Source of the DNA: Pedobacter sp. R20-19
GTDB taxonomy: Bacteria; Bacteroidota; Bacteroidia; Sphingobacteriales; Sphingobacteriaceae
Direction: 5' to 3'
NCBI RefSeq assembly: GCF_000708265.2
Contig: NZ_JCKI01000005.1
Location: forward strand, 248,001-312,000
Length of the DNA: 64,000 bases
Positions 16,616 to 25,801 of the stretch are shown one piece after another. The notes beneath the pieces were generated by a model that had not been told where the DNA came from, did no database searches, and worked only from the letters and a program-made list of their open reading frames with translations. Positions within the stretch are counted from its first letter, which is position 1, and each line of letters begins with the position of its first letter. A program made the translations under genes and the position numbers.

Positions 16616-17878
16616 ATGAAAGCTTTAGATAGTTCTGTTGCAACCAAATGCGCTTTGCTTGTACTAAAAATAGCCAGTAGATGCAATTTAAATTGCACCT
16701 ATTGTTATATGTATAATCTTGGTGATAGTACTTACCGGAATCAGCCTAAAATAATGTCTGACCAGGTAGTTGATGCCTTACTGGAAAAAGTGAGAAATCA
16801 CTGTGTAAAACATGGTATTGAGGTCTTCGATTTTAATTTTCATGGTGGTGAACCACTACTGGTAGGGCATCAATTTTTTGAAAAATTTGTGAGCAAGGCA
16901 AATAAGATATTACTTCCCTTCACTACACCTATATTCTCCATTCAAACCAACGGTACCTTGCTGGATGATGAATGGTGTAATTTACTAGGCACATTAAATA
17001 TTCATTTGGGCATTAGTCTGGATGGTACAGCTGAAATTAATGATATGTACCGTATAGATCATGCGGGTAAAGGATCATATAAAGATATCATAAAGGGCAT
17101 TGAAACGGCTATGGCATCAGATAAATTGCTCAATCCACCCGGACTTTTATCGGTGATCAACATCAAATCAAACCCTGTTGAAGTATATAATCATTTTCTA
17201 AAAATCAATCCACATAATGTAGATTTTCTTATACCTGATGCCAATTACGATAGTCCTCCATTGAAACCGGATTACCTTTCCGATCAGCCATATGCTGATT
17301 GGCTCATTCAGATTTTTGACATGTGGTTCGCCGAAAAAAAACCTTTTGGTGTTAATCTTTTTGAATCTTTAGTGAGTGCAATCTTAGGTAAAGGCGATCA
17401 ATGCGATATACTTGGCGGTACAAACAAAGAACTGCTGGTAATTGAAACCAATGGTGGCATAGAGCCAGTTGGTCAATTGAAGATATGCAAAAATGGTTTT
17501 ACCAAAATTGGAATCAATGTTATTGGTAATGAACTTGATGAAGCTTTTGATAACGATTTGGGTTTGTTATTCCACCTTAGTGGGCAGAAAACATGTCAGT
17601 TTTGTAAAGCTTGCCCCATTTTAAATATTTGTGGTGGTGGCTATCTTCCACATAGATTTAGCAAGGTAAATGGTTTTAATAACCCCTCTATATATTGCAA
17701 AGACTTGCTAAAATTAATAACTCACATTCAAAATAAATTATTTGATGCCATTCCTGAAGCATTATTAAAAGAAGCTGGTGTTATACGCTTAAGCTTTGAA
17801 AAAGCGGAAAAAATGTTGAAAGCAAATGAATACCTGCTTGAAGTAGAAGATAAGGAATTAGAATTATTTGCAGGTTAA
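16616..17878 (+). CDS. Radical SAM/SPASM peptide maturase, copy 1
   Basis: A 420-residue radical SAM enzyme. The [4Fe-4S]-SAM motif CxxxCxxC is C23, C27, C30 in ASRCNLNCTYCYMYN. FNFHGGEPLL is the GGEP SAM-contact motif. The C-terminal SPASM domain carries the auxiliary-cluster cysteines LKICKNGF, CQFCKACPILNICGGGYLPHRF and PSIYCKDLLKLI. The CYMYN-x-GD start, MSDQVV and the GGG-x-L-x-HRF ending place it near the FxsB/GrrM group of cyclophane-forming peptide maturases, which link an aromatic ring to a nearby side-chain carbon. It follows the small secreted protein by about 84 bases. Two close paralogues lie downstream. Substrate assignment to the 58-residue precursor is inferred from the operon. 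Confidence 0.92.
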   Translation: MKALDSSVATKCALLVLKIASRCNLNCTYCYMYNLGDSTYRNQPKIMSDQVVDALLEKVRNHCVKHGIEVFDFNFHGGEPLLVGHQFFEKFVSKANKILLPFTTPIFSIQTNGTLLDDEWCNLLGTLNIHLGISLDGTAEINDMYRIDHAGKGSYKDIIKGIETAMASDKLLNPPGLLSVINIKSNPVEVYNHFLKINPHNVDFLIPDANYDSPPLKPDYLSDQPYADWLIQIFDMWFAEKKPFGVNLFESLVSAILGKGDQCDILGGTNKELLVIETNGGIEPVGQLKICKNGFTKIGINVIGNELDEAFDNDLGLLFHLSGQKTCQFCKACPILNICGGGYLPHRFSKVNGFNNPSIYCKDLLKLITHIQNKLFDAIPEALLKEAGVIRLSFEKAEKMLKANEYLLEVEDKELELFAG

Positions 17879-17892
17879 ACAAACACAGGAAT

Positions 17893-19173
17893 ATGGTAAA
17901 TACCGGGAAATTAATATGCAAACATCTTGTAATAAAAATAGCCAGCAGGTGTAATTTAAATTGCAGTTATTGCTATATGTACAATATGGGTGATAGTACC
18001 TATAAAAATCAGCCTAAATTTATGAGTAAAGAAGTGATTTTATCCACAATAAAAGAGGTGAAAAATCATTGCATTGAAAATGATTTGGATGAATTCACTT
18101 TTGTATTTCATGGAGGAGAACCCTTGCTGGCCAGTCCAAAGTTGTATGAATTTTTTGTTAATAATACCAAAGAGATATTGCCAGAGGGTATAAAAACTAA
18201 TTTCAAACTTCAAACAAACGGAATGCTTATAACAAAAGCATGGTGTGAGTTATTTGAAAAGTTAAATATCGGTATTGGAATCAGTCTTGACGGAGATAAA
18301 AATGAGAATGATAAATACAGGCTTGATCATAAAGGCAATGGCTCGTTCGATGCAATTATAAAAGGTTATGCAACTGCCAATACCTATTTAAATAATAAAC
18401 CTGGCATCGTTACATTTATTAATATTGGAACAAACCCTCTTACCACTTATAATTTCTTAAAATCAATTGAGATCGGTTATGTCGATTTCATTTTACCTGA
18501 TGGCACGCATAATACACCACGTTGGGATTCACTGCTTGAAAGTCAGACACCTTATGCAGATTGGCTTATTAAAATATTTGACCTATGGTTTCTTGAGAAA
18601 GGCCAGAAGCCAAAAATTCGTTTTTTTGAAACCATTATGATGCTCATTTTAGGTAGAGGAACAGATGAAGGAAATGACGCATTGGGCGTAGGCAGTCACC
18701 AGGTGTTGGTTATTGAAACTGACGGAGGTATAGAACCTATAGATTCTTTAAAAGTTTGCGGAAATGGGTTTACTAAAATAAATGCCAATATTTTAACCAG
18801 CAAAATAAGTGATGCTTTTGATAAAGAGCTGGCACAGCTTTGCAATCTGAGCCATAAATTGCTTTGTAAACAATGTATGAACTGCCCTGTAAAAAACATT
18901 TGTGGGGGAGGTTATTTAGCACATAGGTTTAGTAATAAAAATGGGTTTAATAATCCATCAATCTATTGTAATGATCTGCTTAAGTTGATTACACATATAC
19001 AAAATGTAGTTTTTGGAGAGATACCAACGCATCTTTTTGAAGAACTAAATCTGCAATTGGTAAGATATGAAGAAGCTCAGCTGATGATTGAACAAAAAAA
19101 CGCAATATCAGGTGAACCAGAGTGGACGGATTATTTAATGGGATTCCGTAATAAAAGCCATAAATATGTTTAA
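17893..19173 (+). CDS. Radical SAM/SPASM peptide maturase, copy 2
   Basis: A 426-residue paralogue of copy 1 with the same marks: C20, C24 and C27 in ASRCNLNCSYCYMYN, FVFHGGEPLLA, the SPASM cysteines LKVCGNGF, CKQCMNCPVKNICGGGYLAHRF and PSIYCNDLLKLI. It differs from copy 1 in the middle (FILPDGTHNTPRWD, GRGTDEGNDALGV) and has a longer C-terminal tail, which may change which core residue is used. It starts 14 bases after copy 1 and overlaps the exporter gene by eight bases, so translation is probably coupled. Both the precursor as substrate and the cross-link type are inferred. Confidence 0.92.
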   Translation: MVNTGKLICKHLVIKIASRCNLNCSYCYMYNMGDSTYKNQPKFMSKEVILSTIKEVKNHCIENDLDEFTFVFHGGEPLLASPKLYEFFVNNTKEILPEGIKTNFKLQTNGMLITKAWCELFEKLNIGIGISLDGDKNENDKYRLDHKGNGSFDAIIKGYATANTYLNNKPGIVTFINIGTNPLTTYNFLKSIEIGYVDFILPDGTHNTPRWDSLLESQTPYADWLIKIFDLWFLEKGQKPKIRFFETIMMLILGRGTDEGNDALGVGSHQVLVIETDGGIEPIDSLKVCGNGFTKINANILTSKISDAFDKELAQLCNLSHKLLCKQCMNCPVKNICGGGYLAHRFSNKNGFNNPSIYCNDLLKLITHIQNVVFGEIPTHLFEELNLQLVRYEEAQLMIEQKNAISGEPEWTDYLMGFRNKSHKYV

Positions 19174-21361
19174 ATCGAAATTTCCATTTTATAAACAATA
19201 TGATTCTAAGGATTGCGGACCTACATGTATACGTATGGTGGCTAAATTTTATGGAAAGGAATATTCACTCCAAACCCTTCGTGAAAAAGGAAATCTTTCT
19301 AAGGAGGGTATATCTATTAACGGTATCAGTCAAATTGGAGAGCATGTTGGCTTCAGGTCATTAGCAGTGAAAGTAGATTTTGAAAAACTTAAGGCAGAAG
19401 CTCCATTACCAGCAATTGCACACTGGAATCAGAACCACTTTATTGTTATTTATAAAATATCAGATAAAAAAGTTTACGTTGCTGATCCATCATTTGGTTT
19501 AATTTCTTACAGTTATGAAGAGTTCTTAAGAGGCTGGAGCTGTGATATTGTACATGGAATTGAAAAGGGAATTCTACTGCTTCTTGATCCGACACCCGAT
19601 TTCTTTTCTCAAACAGGAGAAACAACAGTAAATAAGGCAAACGTCAGTTTTATTCTTAAATATTTAATGCAGTTTAAGAAACCATTAATCTATGTATGCC
19701 TAACACTTTTGGTTGGTAGCCTGCTTCAGCTTGTATTTCCATTTTTAACACAATCCATTATAGATTATGGAATTGGTAACCGCAATATCGGTTTCATCAA
19801 TTTAATTTTATGTTCTCAGCTTATCCTAATTGTTAGCTTGGTATCTGTAGAATATATTCGCTCCATTATCATGGTGCATATCAGTGTCCGTATTAATATT
19901 TTCATTATTTCGGATTTTCTTTTTAAACTGATGAAACTTCCAATCTCTTTTTTCGATGTTAAGTTAACAGGTGATTTAACACAAAGAATCAGAGATCATA
20001 AGCGGATTGAAGATTTTTTTACCAATTATCTTTTAACATCCATATTCTCCTTTTTTTCTGTGCTTGTTCTGGGTGGAACACTTTTTTATTATAATCTTAC
20101 TATTTTTCTCATCGTGTTTTCAGGAACTGTTGTTGAATTTGCATTGGTATTAAGTTCTTTAAAAAAAAGAAGGTATTTAAATAATAAGCTCTTTTCCAGA
20201 TTAACCTCCGAACAAAACATACTTATTGAGTTAATTACGGGTATGCAAGAAATTAAGTTAAATAATATTGAGCGCATGAAACGCTGGCAATGGCAAAAAA
20301 TTCAAGCTGCAATATTTAAAACTAACTTAAAAATTGTATCCTTAAAGCAGTTGCAGCATGGTGGGTCAAGATTAATTGGTCAGCTCCAGATTATACTAAC
20401 TACTTTTATTGCTGCAAAAGCGGTTATAGATGGTAACATGACCATTGGAGTTATGATGGCCATCATCTATATTCTTGGCCAAATAAGTGCACCAATATAT
20501 GATCTTATTGATTTCATTTATTCTCTTCAGGATGCGAAGATAAGTTTAGAAAGGTTAGGCGAAATTCATCTTAAAAAAGATGAGGAAGATGAAAATTTAC
20601 CTTCAATATTCAGCTCAGATATTGATCATAAGGCTATCAATTTTAATAACGTATCTTTTAGTTACCCTGGACAAACTAAGCCGGTAATTGAAAATCTTTC
20701 ACTAAAAATTCCGGCAGGGAAATTAACAGCTATTGTGGGTACCAGTGGCAGTGGAAAGACTACATTACTTAAGTTAATTCTGAAATTTTACAGTCCGCAA
20801 AAGGGACTTATCACCATTGATGATCACAAACTTGATCATTTAGATAGCGCGGAATGGAGGAGTAAATGTGGGGTAGTGATGCAGAATGGGTTTATTTTTG
20901 CCGATACGATTGCAAGAAATATTGCGCTGGAGGAGCATATTAATGAAAATCATTTAAGAAATGCGATTAACCTGGCCAATTGCAATGACTTTATATGTGC
21001 ACTCCCGTTGGAACATAATACGCGGATAGGTCAGGATGGCATAGGGCTTAGCCAGGGGCAAACTCAACGTTTACTTATTGCAAGGGCTATCTATAAATAT
21101 CCTGATGTGATCTTATTTGATGAGGCAACAAATGCGCTGGATGCCAACAACGAGAAAGTCATCATCAATAATTTAAATCAATTTTTTAAAGGAAGAACGG
21201 TTGTGGTGGTAGCTCATCGTTTAAGTACTGTTAAAAACGCAGATCAGATTATTGTAATGGAAAAAGGAAAAATCATCGAGCAAGGAAACCATTCTTCCTT
21301 AACCACCAAACGCAGTGCCTATTACGAACTTGTAAAAAATCAACTGGAACTGGCAAATTAA
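19166..21361 (+). CDS. C39 peptidase-ABC exporter for GG-leader peptides
   Basis: A 731-residue PCAT-type transporter that removes the leader after Gly-Gly and exports the core across the inner membrane. Domain order: C39 cysteine peptidase (about 5-135), with catalytic C17 (KDCGPTC), H91 (NHFIVIY) and D107 (VADPSFG); six-helix membrane domain (about 165-450); ABC ATPase (about 480-731) with Walker A GTSGSGKTT, signature LSQGQTQR, Walker B VILFDEAT and switch His in VVVAHR. All catalytic positions are intact, in contrast to the dead homologous domain fused to the oxygenase. It overlaps radical SAM copy 2 by eight bases and precedes the HlyD-like gene by nine. Confidence 0.96.
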   Translation: MFKSKFPFYKQYDSKDCGPTCIRMVAKFYGKEYSLQTLREKGNLSKEGISINGISQIGEHVGFRSLAVKVDFEKLKAEAPLPAIAHWNQNHFIVIYKISDKKVYVADPSFGLISYSYEEFLRGWSCDIVHGIEKGILLLLDPTPDFFSQTGETTVNKANVSFILKYLMQFKKPLIYVCLTLLVGSLLQLVFPFLTQSIIDYGIGNRNIGFINLILCSQLILIVSLVSVEYIRSIIMVHISVRINIFIISDFLFKLMKLPISFFDVKLTGDLTQRIRDHKRIEDFFTNYLLTSIFSFFSVLVLGGTLFYYNLTIFLIVFSGTVVEFALVLSSLKKRRYLNNKLFSRLTSEQNILIELITGMQEIKLNNIERMKRWQWQKIQAAIFKTNLKIVSLKQLQHGGSRLIGQLQIILTTFIAAKAVIDGNMTIGVMMAIIYILGQISAPIYDLIDFIYSLQDAKISLERLGEIHLKKDEEDENLPSIFSSDIDHKAINFNNVSFSYPGQTKPVIENLSLKIPAGKLTAIVGTSGSGKTTLLKLILKFYSPQKGLITIDDHKLDHLDSAEWRSKCGVVMQNGFIFADTIARNIALEEHINENHLRNAINLANCNDFICALPLEHNTRIGQDGIGLSQGQTQRLLIARAIYKYPDVILFDEATNALDANNEKVIINNLNQFFKGRTVVVVAHRLSTVKNADQIIVMEKGKIIEQGNHSSLTTKRSAYYELVKNQLELAN

Positions 21362-21370
21362 CATGATCAT

Positions 21371-21901
21371 ATGGAAATTTCAAAACTTAGTTTTACAACA
21401 CATGAAGTTAATGAACTTATTGGGGGAGTGCCAAAGAAAATTTTATGGTACTGCCTGGGTATTTTATTATCGACTATTATTGCCGTAGGATCCATGATTT
21501 CCATTACACCCTATCCGAAAAATATTATTGTACAGGCAAGGATAATCACTTCAAAAAATAAATCAAACCTATCAGGCTCAGATTTTTTAAATAAAAATAA
21601 TAAAAATCTAATCTGTCAGCTTCAATTTGATCTTAATCAATTTAATAAACTTTATTTAAGTCATATTAAAAAAGTAAATATCACATTTTTAGATGTTTCA
21701 GGAAAATATCAGTTCTTCGGAAATATTCTGAGTGTATCAACTAAAGAGAACTACATTTTTGCGGATGCAAAAATAACTCCTAATCCTAACCTGCAGAAGT
21801 TTTTGATTACGGATAGTAAGTTATCCCAGAAGCTATTTACAGTTGAATTGGCGAATGATAGATTTTCAATTAAAGATAAACTTGAAGCAAGTTTATGGTA
21901 A
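21371..21901 (+). CDS. Miniature HlyD-like membrane fusion protein
   Basis: A 176-residue protein with one transmembrane helix (about 24-46, ILWYCLGILLSTIIAVGSMISI). Its first 60 residues, FTTHEVNELIGGVPKKILW...PYPKNIIVQARIITSKN, follow the start of Bacteroidota HlyD-type fusion proteins found with C39 exporters. Those are usually near 400 residues, with a long coiled-coil hairpin and lipoyl halves. Here this middle is almost absent, and a short beta-rich part (LDVSGKYQFFGNILSVS...) follows directly. It may form a reduced periplasmic adaptor or may only stabilise the exporter. It lies between the exporter and radical SAM copy 3. The assignment rests on N-terminal similarity and context. Confidence 0.7.
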   Translation: MEISKLSFTTHEVNELIGGVPKKILWYCLGILLSTIIAVGSMISITPYPKNIIVQARIITSKNKSNLSGSDFLNKNNKNLICQLQFDLNQFNKLYLSHIKKVNITFLDVSGKYQFFGNILSVSTKENYIFADAKITPNPNLQKFLITDSKLSQKLFTVELANDRFSIKDKLEASLW

Positions 21902-21923
21902 ACTAATTTAAGGAAGGCGCAAT

Positions 21924-23228
21924 ATGGAAGAGGCAGCAAAGTTAAAATGTAATTTCGTGGTTTTAAAGATCGCGAGTAGATGTAATTTAAATTGTTCGTA
22001 CTGTATCATGTATAATGTTGGGGATGATACTTACAAGAAACAACCCAAGGTAATGTCCGACAAAACAGTAGATGCATTATTAAACAGAATAAAAAAACAT
22101 TGTCTTAAACATGATATTAAGATTTTTGATTTTAGTTTTCATGGAGGTGAACCGCTACTCGCCGGGCCAGAATTTTTTATCAAATTCATTCAGAAAGTTA
22201 AAGAAATTTTACCCCCACATATTCAGATATCCTATACTTTACAAACAAATGGTATTTTAATTAGTGATGAATGGTGTGATCTGTTCGCTAAACTTAATAT
22301 TTTCATAGCCGTAAGTTTAGATGGAACACCAGCGGCGAATGATAAATTTAGAGTGGATCACGCAGGAAGAGGATCATATAAGGCAATAGTGAGTGGTTTA
22401 AAAATCGCACAGCGTTCTAAAGCATTAAATTATTCGCCAAATATTTTATCAGTTATTAATGTTGAATCAGATCCAACGGAAGTATACAATCATTTTAAAA
22501 GCCTTGGTGTTCAAAGCGTTGATTTTATTCTACCTCATCAAATTCATGAGGAAAAGCCTTTAAGTATTTATGAAGGTGATATAAATTTCGAAGCTACACC
22601 ATATGGGGATTGGCTCGTTAAAATATTCGATCAGTGGTTCTATGAAAAAAAGCCAAGGCCTGAAATACGTTTTTTTGATGTGATAATCGCTTGCATTTTA
22701 GGTATGGATGTGCCATTTGAATATCTGGGCGGACAAAAAAACGAAATCTTAGTCATCGAAACCAACGGAGGGATTGAGGCTGTTGATTCGCTAAAAGCCT
22801 GCGGAAATGGGTTTACAAAAAATGGCGTTAATGTAGCCACACATGATATTGACGAAGCTCTGGAAAATGAACTGGCTCAGGTTTATAGTATGAGCCACCA
22901 ATTGTTATGTAAACAATGTAGCTGTTGCCCAATTAAAAATGTGTGTGGAGGTGGCTTTTTGCCTGACAGATACAGCAAGCAGAATGGATTTAACAACCCT
23001 TCCGTATATTGCAAAGACCTCACGAGAATTATAACTCATATCCAAAATGCGATTATTGACTGTCTTGATCCTGTTGATACAGCAGTTCTGGAAATTAAAA
23101 AATTAACCTATCTTGATGTTAGAAAAAGCATCATCAAGAAAATGAATGTAACTGCCGAACCTACTTATCTGGCCCTGCTGGAGAAATTTAAACAAGCCGA
23201 TCAAATCTATGAGAAGAATATTGCCTAA
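21924..23228 (+). CDS. Radical SAM/SPASM peptide maturase, copy 3
   Basis: A 434-residue paralogue of the enzymes at 16616 and 17893: C20, C24, C27 in ASRCNLNCSYCIMYN, FSFHGGEPLLAG, SPASM cysteines LKACGNGF, CKQCSCCPIKNVCGGGFLPDRY and PSVYCKDLTRII. The usual Tyr after the third cluster cysteine is Ile (CIMYN), and HRF is DRY. These are the clearest active-region differences among the three. It begins 22 bases after the mini HlyD gene, and its last 20 bases overlap the start of the outer-membrane barrel gene. It is separated from copies 1 and 2 by the export genes, so it may have been added to the operon separately. Confidence 0.92.
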   Translation: MEEAAKLKCNFVVLKIASRCNLNCSYCIMYNVGDDTYKKQPKVMSDKTVDALLNRIKKHCLKHDIKIFDFSFHGGEPLLAGPEFFIKFIQKVKEILPPHIQISYTLQTNGILISDEWCDLFAKLNIFIAVSLDGTPAANDKFRVDHAGRGSYKAIVSGLKIAQRSKALNYSPNILSVINVESDPTEVYNHFKSLGVQSVDFILPHQIHEEKPLSIYEGDINFEATPYGDWLVKIFDQWFYEKKPRPEIRFFDVIIACILGMDVPFEYLGGQKNEILVIETNGGIEAVDSLKACGNGFTKNGVNVATHDIDEALENELAQVYSMSHQLLCKQCSCCPIKNVCGGGFLPDRYSKQNGFNNPSVYCKDLTRIITHIQNAIIDCLDPVDTAVLEIKKLTYLDVRKSIIKKMNVTAEPTYLALLEKFKQADQIYEKNIA

Positions 23229-25638
23229 ACTATTATTAACTTTTTTTATTCTATCACTTTCATTTTCAGGTTATACACAAATAAAACTTATCAAAGGTCA
23301 GATATTTGATGGGCTGGGGCTGGCCTTAGTAGACGTAAATGTAGCCATCAGGAAAACATCTGATTCTACATTAGTAACTTATGCGGTAACAGATCAGTCA
23401 GGAAATTTTCAACTTAGCTTATCTACTGGTTCAACAGAGCAATTATACTTAATAACTACATTGGTTGGTTTCAAAAATTATGTTTCCAATAACTTTACAA
23501 TCTCCGATCCGCCAAATTTTGAAAAGATCATTTTACGAGAAGAGAAAACGACTTTAAAGGATGTTGAGGTAGTTGGTAAAAAACGTTTTGTTATTCAAAA
23601 AAATGACAGGATAACCGTTAATGTAGAAAATAGCCCCGTGAGTAATAGTGGCAGTGTAATTGACATGCTACAAAAACTTCCCGGACTTACTGTGGATGCA
23701 ACCGGGAATATTTCATTGAGAGGTAAACAAGGTGTGAGGGTATACATCAATGGAAAGCAATCTTACTTATCTGCTTCAGATCTTGCCAATATGTTAAAAT
23801 CTATGCCAAGCACGAACGTTAGTACAGTTGATATTATAGCTAACCCTTCAGCAAAATTTGATGCTGCAGGAAATTCAGGAATCATCATCATCAATACCAA
23901 AAAAAATCTCAGGGATCTTTATTCAGCCTCCATCAGTTCAACAGTTGGTTTTGGTCAATACCTTTTAAACAATGAAGGTATTAGCCTTGCCGTAAATCAA
24001 AAAAATATTAGTCTATCCGGATCTTATTTTTATACCAATAATAAAACTTTTCGGTTTTCAGATTTAAATCGTAGGGTTTTAAACAGCCAAAACATTTATA
24101 ATTTTAGTCAGTTAAGTGAAGGCCAGATTAAAGATGCTGGTCATACCTATAATTTTAATGGTACAATTGATCTTAATGAAAAAAACAAGATTGGATTTTC
24201 TTTAGATGGTTTCTCCAATAGCAATAAAATTGATGAAATCAATAATACCCAAATTGCAACTCCGCCCAGCCGCTTAGATTCATCTATATTGGTTAATAAT
24301 GCAGAAAATAATAAAACCAGGCTGTTTGGGACTGGAATAACTTATGAAATTAAGACTGACACCAGCGGGGGTAAACTGCATACCGAAGTTAATTATTCTA
24401 ATTATACCAGGGATGGGTTAGGCAACTTGTTAAATAGTTATTATGATTTAAATGGTAATACACGGCGAAATCCGGAGTTAGTTCAAAATATTACGCCCAC
24501 TAAAATTAATATTTTTACTACACAGGCAGACCTAAACGGGCAGCTTCCTTTAGCTGTTACTTATGAAACAGGCGCTAAATATTCTAATGTTAAATCAGAC
24601 AATAATTATCAATTTGGTACTATCGTAAACAATGAATTTATTCGTAATGTAAACCGGTCTAATTACTTTAAATACAATGAAGATATTTATGCCGGATATT
24701 TAAATTTATCGAGGAAAATTGCAAATTATACTATTCAATTAGGCTTGAGACTTGAGCATACCAATTCTAATGCGAATTCAATAACCAACGATACAAAAGT
24801 TAATCGGTCTTACACTAATATATTTCCAAGTGTGTTTATTCAAAAAGAAATAAATGCCAATAATCAAATTAATTTAAACTATTCCCGAAGGATTGACAGG
24901 CCAAATTATCAGGATCTTAATCCTTTTGTTTATTATAATGATCAATATACTTATACCGTAGGTAATTCATATCTGAAACCACAATTTACTGATAATTTTC
25001 AATTCAGTTATACTTTTAAAGAAATCACCTTTACTGCTGGTTATAGTAATACCAAAGATGTTATTACACAGATTACACAACAAGATGATGAATCTAAAAT
25101 AACTTATTCAACCTTAGAAAACCTGAATACACTTAAGAATTTTAGTTTAAGTATGTCGGTGCCTTTTGCGTTTACAAAATGGTGGGATAGTTATACTTAC
25201 CTGGAAGGCTTTAGGAATAATTATAAATCTGAACTTTCTGGTGAAACTTTAGATAATGCTAAATTTACATTGAATATTTTTACGGAGCAAAATTTTGAAA
25301 TAAGTAAGAATTTTTACGCCACTTTATCCTTTAATTACCGATCTGCGGCTTATAATGGAATCTTTTATTTTAAACCGGTGTATTTTATGAATACAGGTCT
25401 TCAGAAGAAATTCTTTTCTAATAAGCTGAATGCCAAACTTTCATTTGATGATGTTTTTAAAACCAGGATAACCCGCGTAATTACTGATTATGCCAACATG
25501 GATTATCAATTAAAAAGTGGACGCGATACCAGGCGTGTGTTGTTAAATCTATCGTATACTTTTGGTGCAAAAAAAGTTAGAAATAAAAATATCAATAATA
25601 TGAATAAAGAGGAGCGTGGCCGCATAAAAACAAATTAG
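23209..25638 (+). CDS. TonB-dependent-receptor-like outer-membrane beta-barrel protein
   Basis: An 809-residue barrel with a Sec signal (MRRILPKLLLTFFILSLSFSGYTQ). Next comes a carboxypeptidase-regulatory-like domain (about 25-115: IKGQIFDGLGLALVDVNVAI..TDQSGNFQLSL), a TonB plug (about 140-230: GSVIDMLQKLPGLTVDATGNISLRG, VDIIANPSAKFDAAG), and a PF14905-type barrel to the end (NPFVYYNDQYTYTVGNSYLKP). Its start lies 20 bases inside radical SAM copy 3, so it is translationally coupled and belongs to the RiPP operon. It may let the finished peptide out, take the peptide with bound cargo back in, or act as a sensor. It carries a Lys/Arg-rich C-terminal tail after the last strand. Confidence 0.9.
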   Translation: MRRILPKLLLTFFILSLSFSGYTQIKLIKGQIFDGLGLALVDVNVAIRKTSDSTLVTYAVTDQSGNFQLSLSTGSTEQLYLITTLVGFKNYVSNNFTISDPPNFEKIILREEKTTLKDVEVVGKKRFVIQKNDRITVNVENSPVSNSGSVIDMLQKLPGLTVDATGNISLRGKQGVRVYINGKQSYLSASDLANMLKSMPSTNVSTVDIIANPSAKFDAAGNSGIIIINTKKNLRDLYSASISSTVGFGQYLLNNEGISLAVNQKNISLSGSYFYTNNKTFRFSDLNRRVLNSQNIYNFSQLSEGQIKDAGHTYNFNGTIDLNEKNKIGFSLDGFSNSNKIDEINNTQIATPPSRLDSSILVNNAENNKTRLFGTGITYEIKTDTSGGKLHTEVNYSNYTRDGLGNLLNSYYDLNGNTRRNPELVQNITPTKINIFTTQADLNGQLPLAVTYETGAKYSNVKSDNNYQFGTIVNNEFIRNVNRSNYFKYNEDIYAGYLNLSRKIANYTIQLGLRLEHTNSNANSITNDTKVNRSYTNIFPSVFIQKEINANNQINLNYSRRIDRPNYQDLNPFVYYNDQYTYTVGNSYLKPQFTDNFQFSYTFKEITFTAGYSNTKDVITQITQQDDESKITYSTLENLNTLKNFSLSMSVPFAFTKWWDSYTYLEGFRNNYKSELSGETLDNAKFTLNIFTEQNFEISKNFYATLSFNYRSAAYNGIFYFKPVYFMNTGLQKKFFSNKLNAKLSFDDVFKTRITRVITDYANMDYQLKSGRDTRRVLLNLSYTFGAKKVRNKNINNMNKEERGRIKTN

Positions 25639-25801
25639 CAATGGCGAAATGAGCACGTGAAGAGAGCGATAATTTATTTTTATGTAATGCCTGATCTCAA
25701 AATTTAATATTTTTACAGCCCACTTCTGGCTTATTAAAGCTAAATCCCATTCAGATCATCTATTACTTAAATAATAACGCAACAGGCTTTTAATATGAGC
25801 C

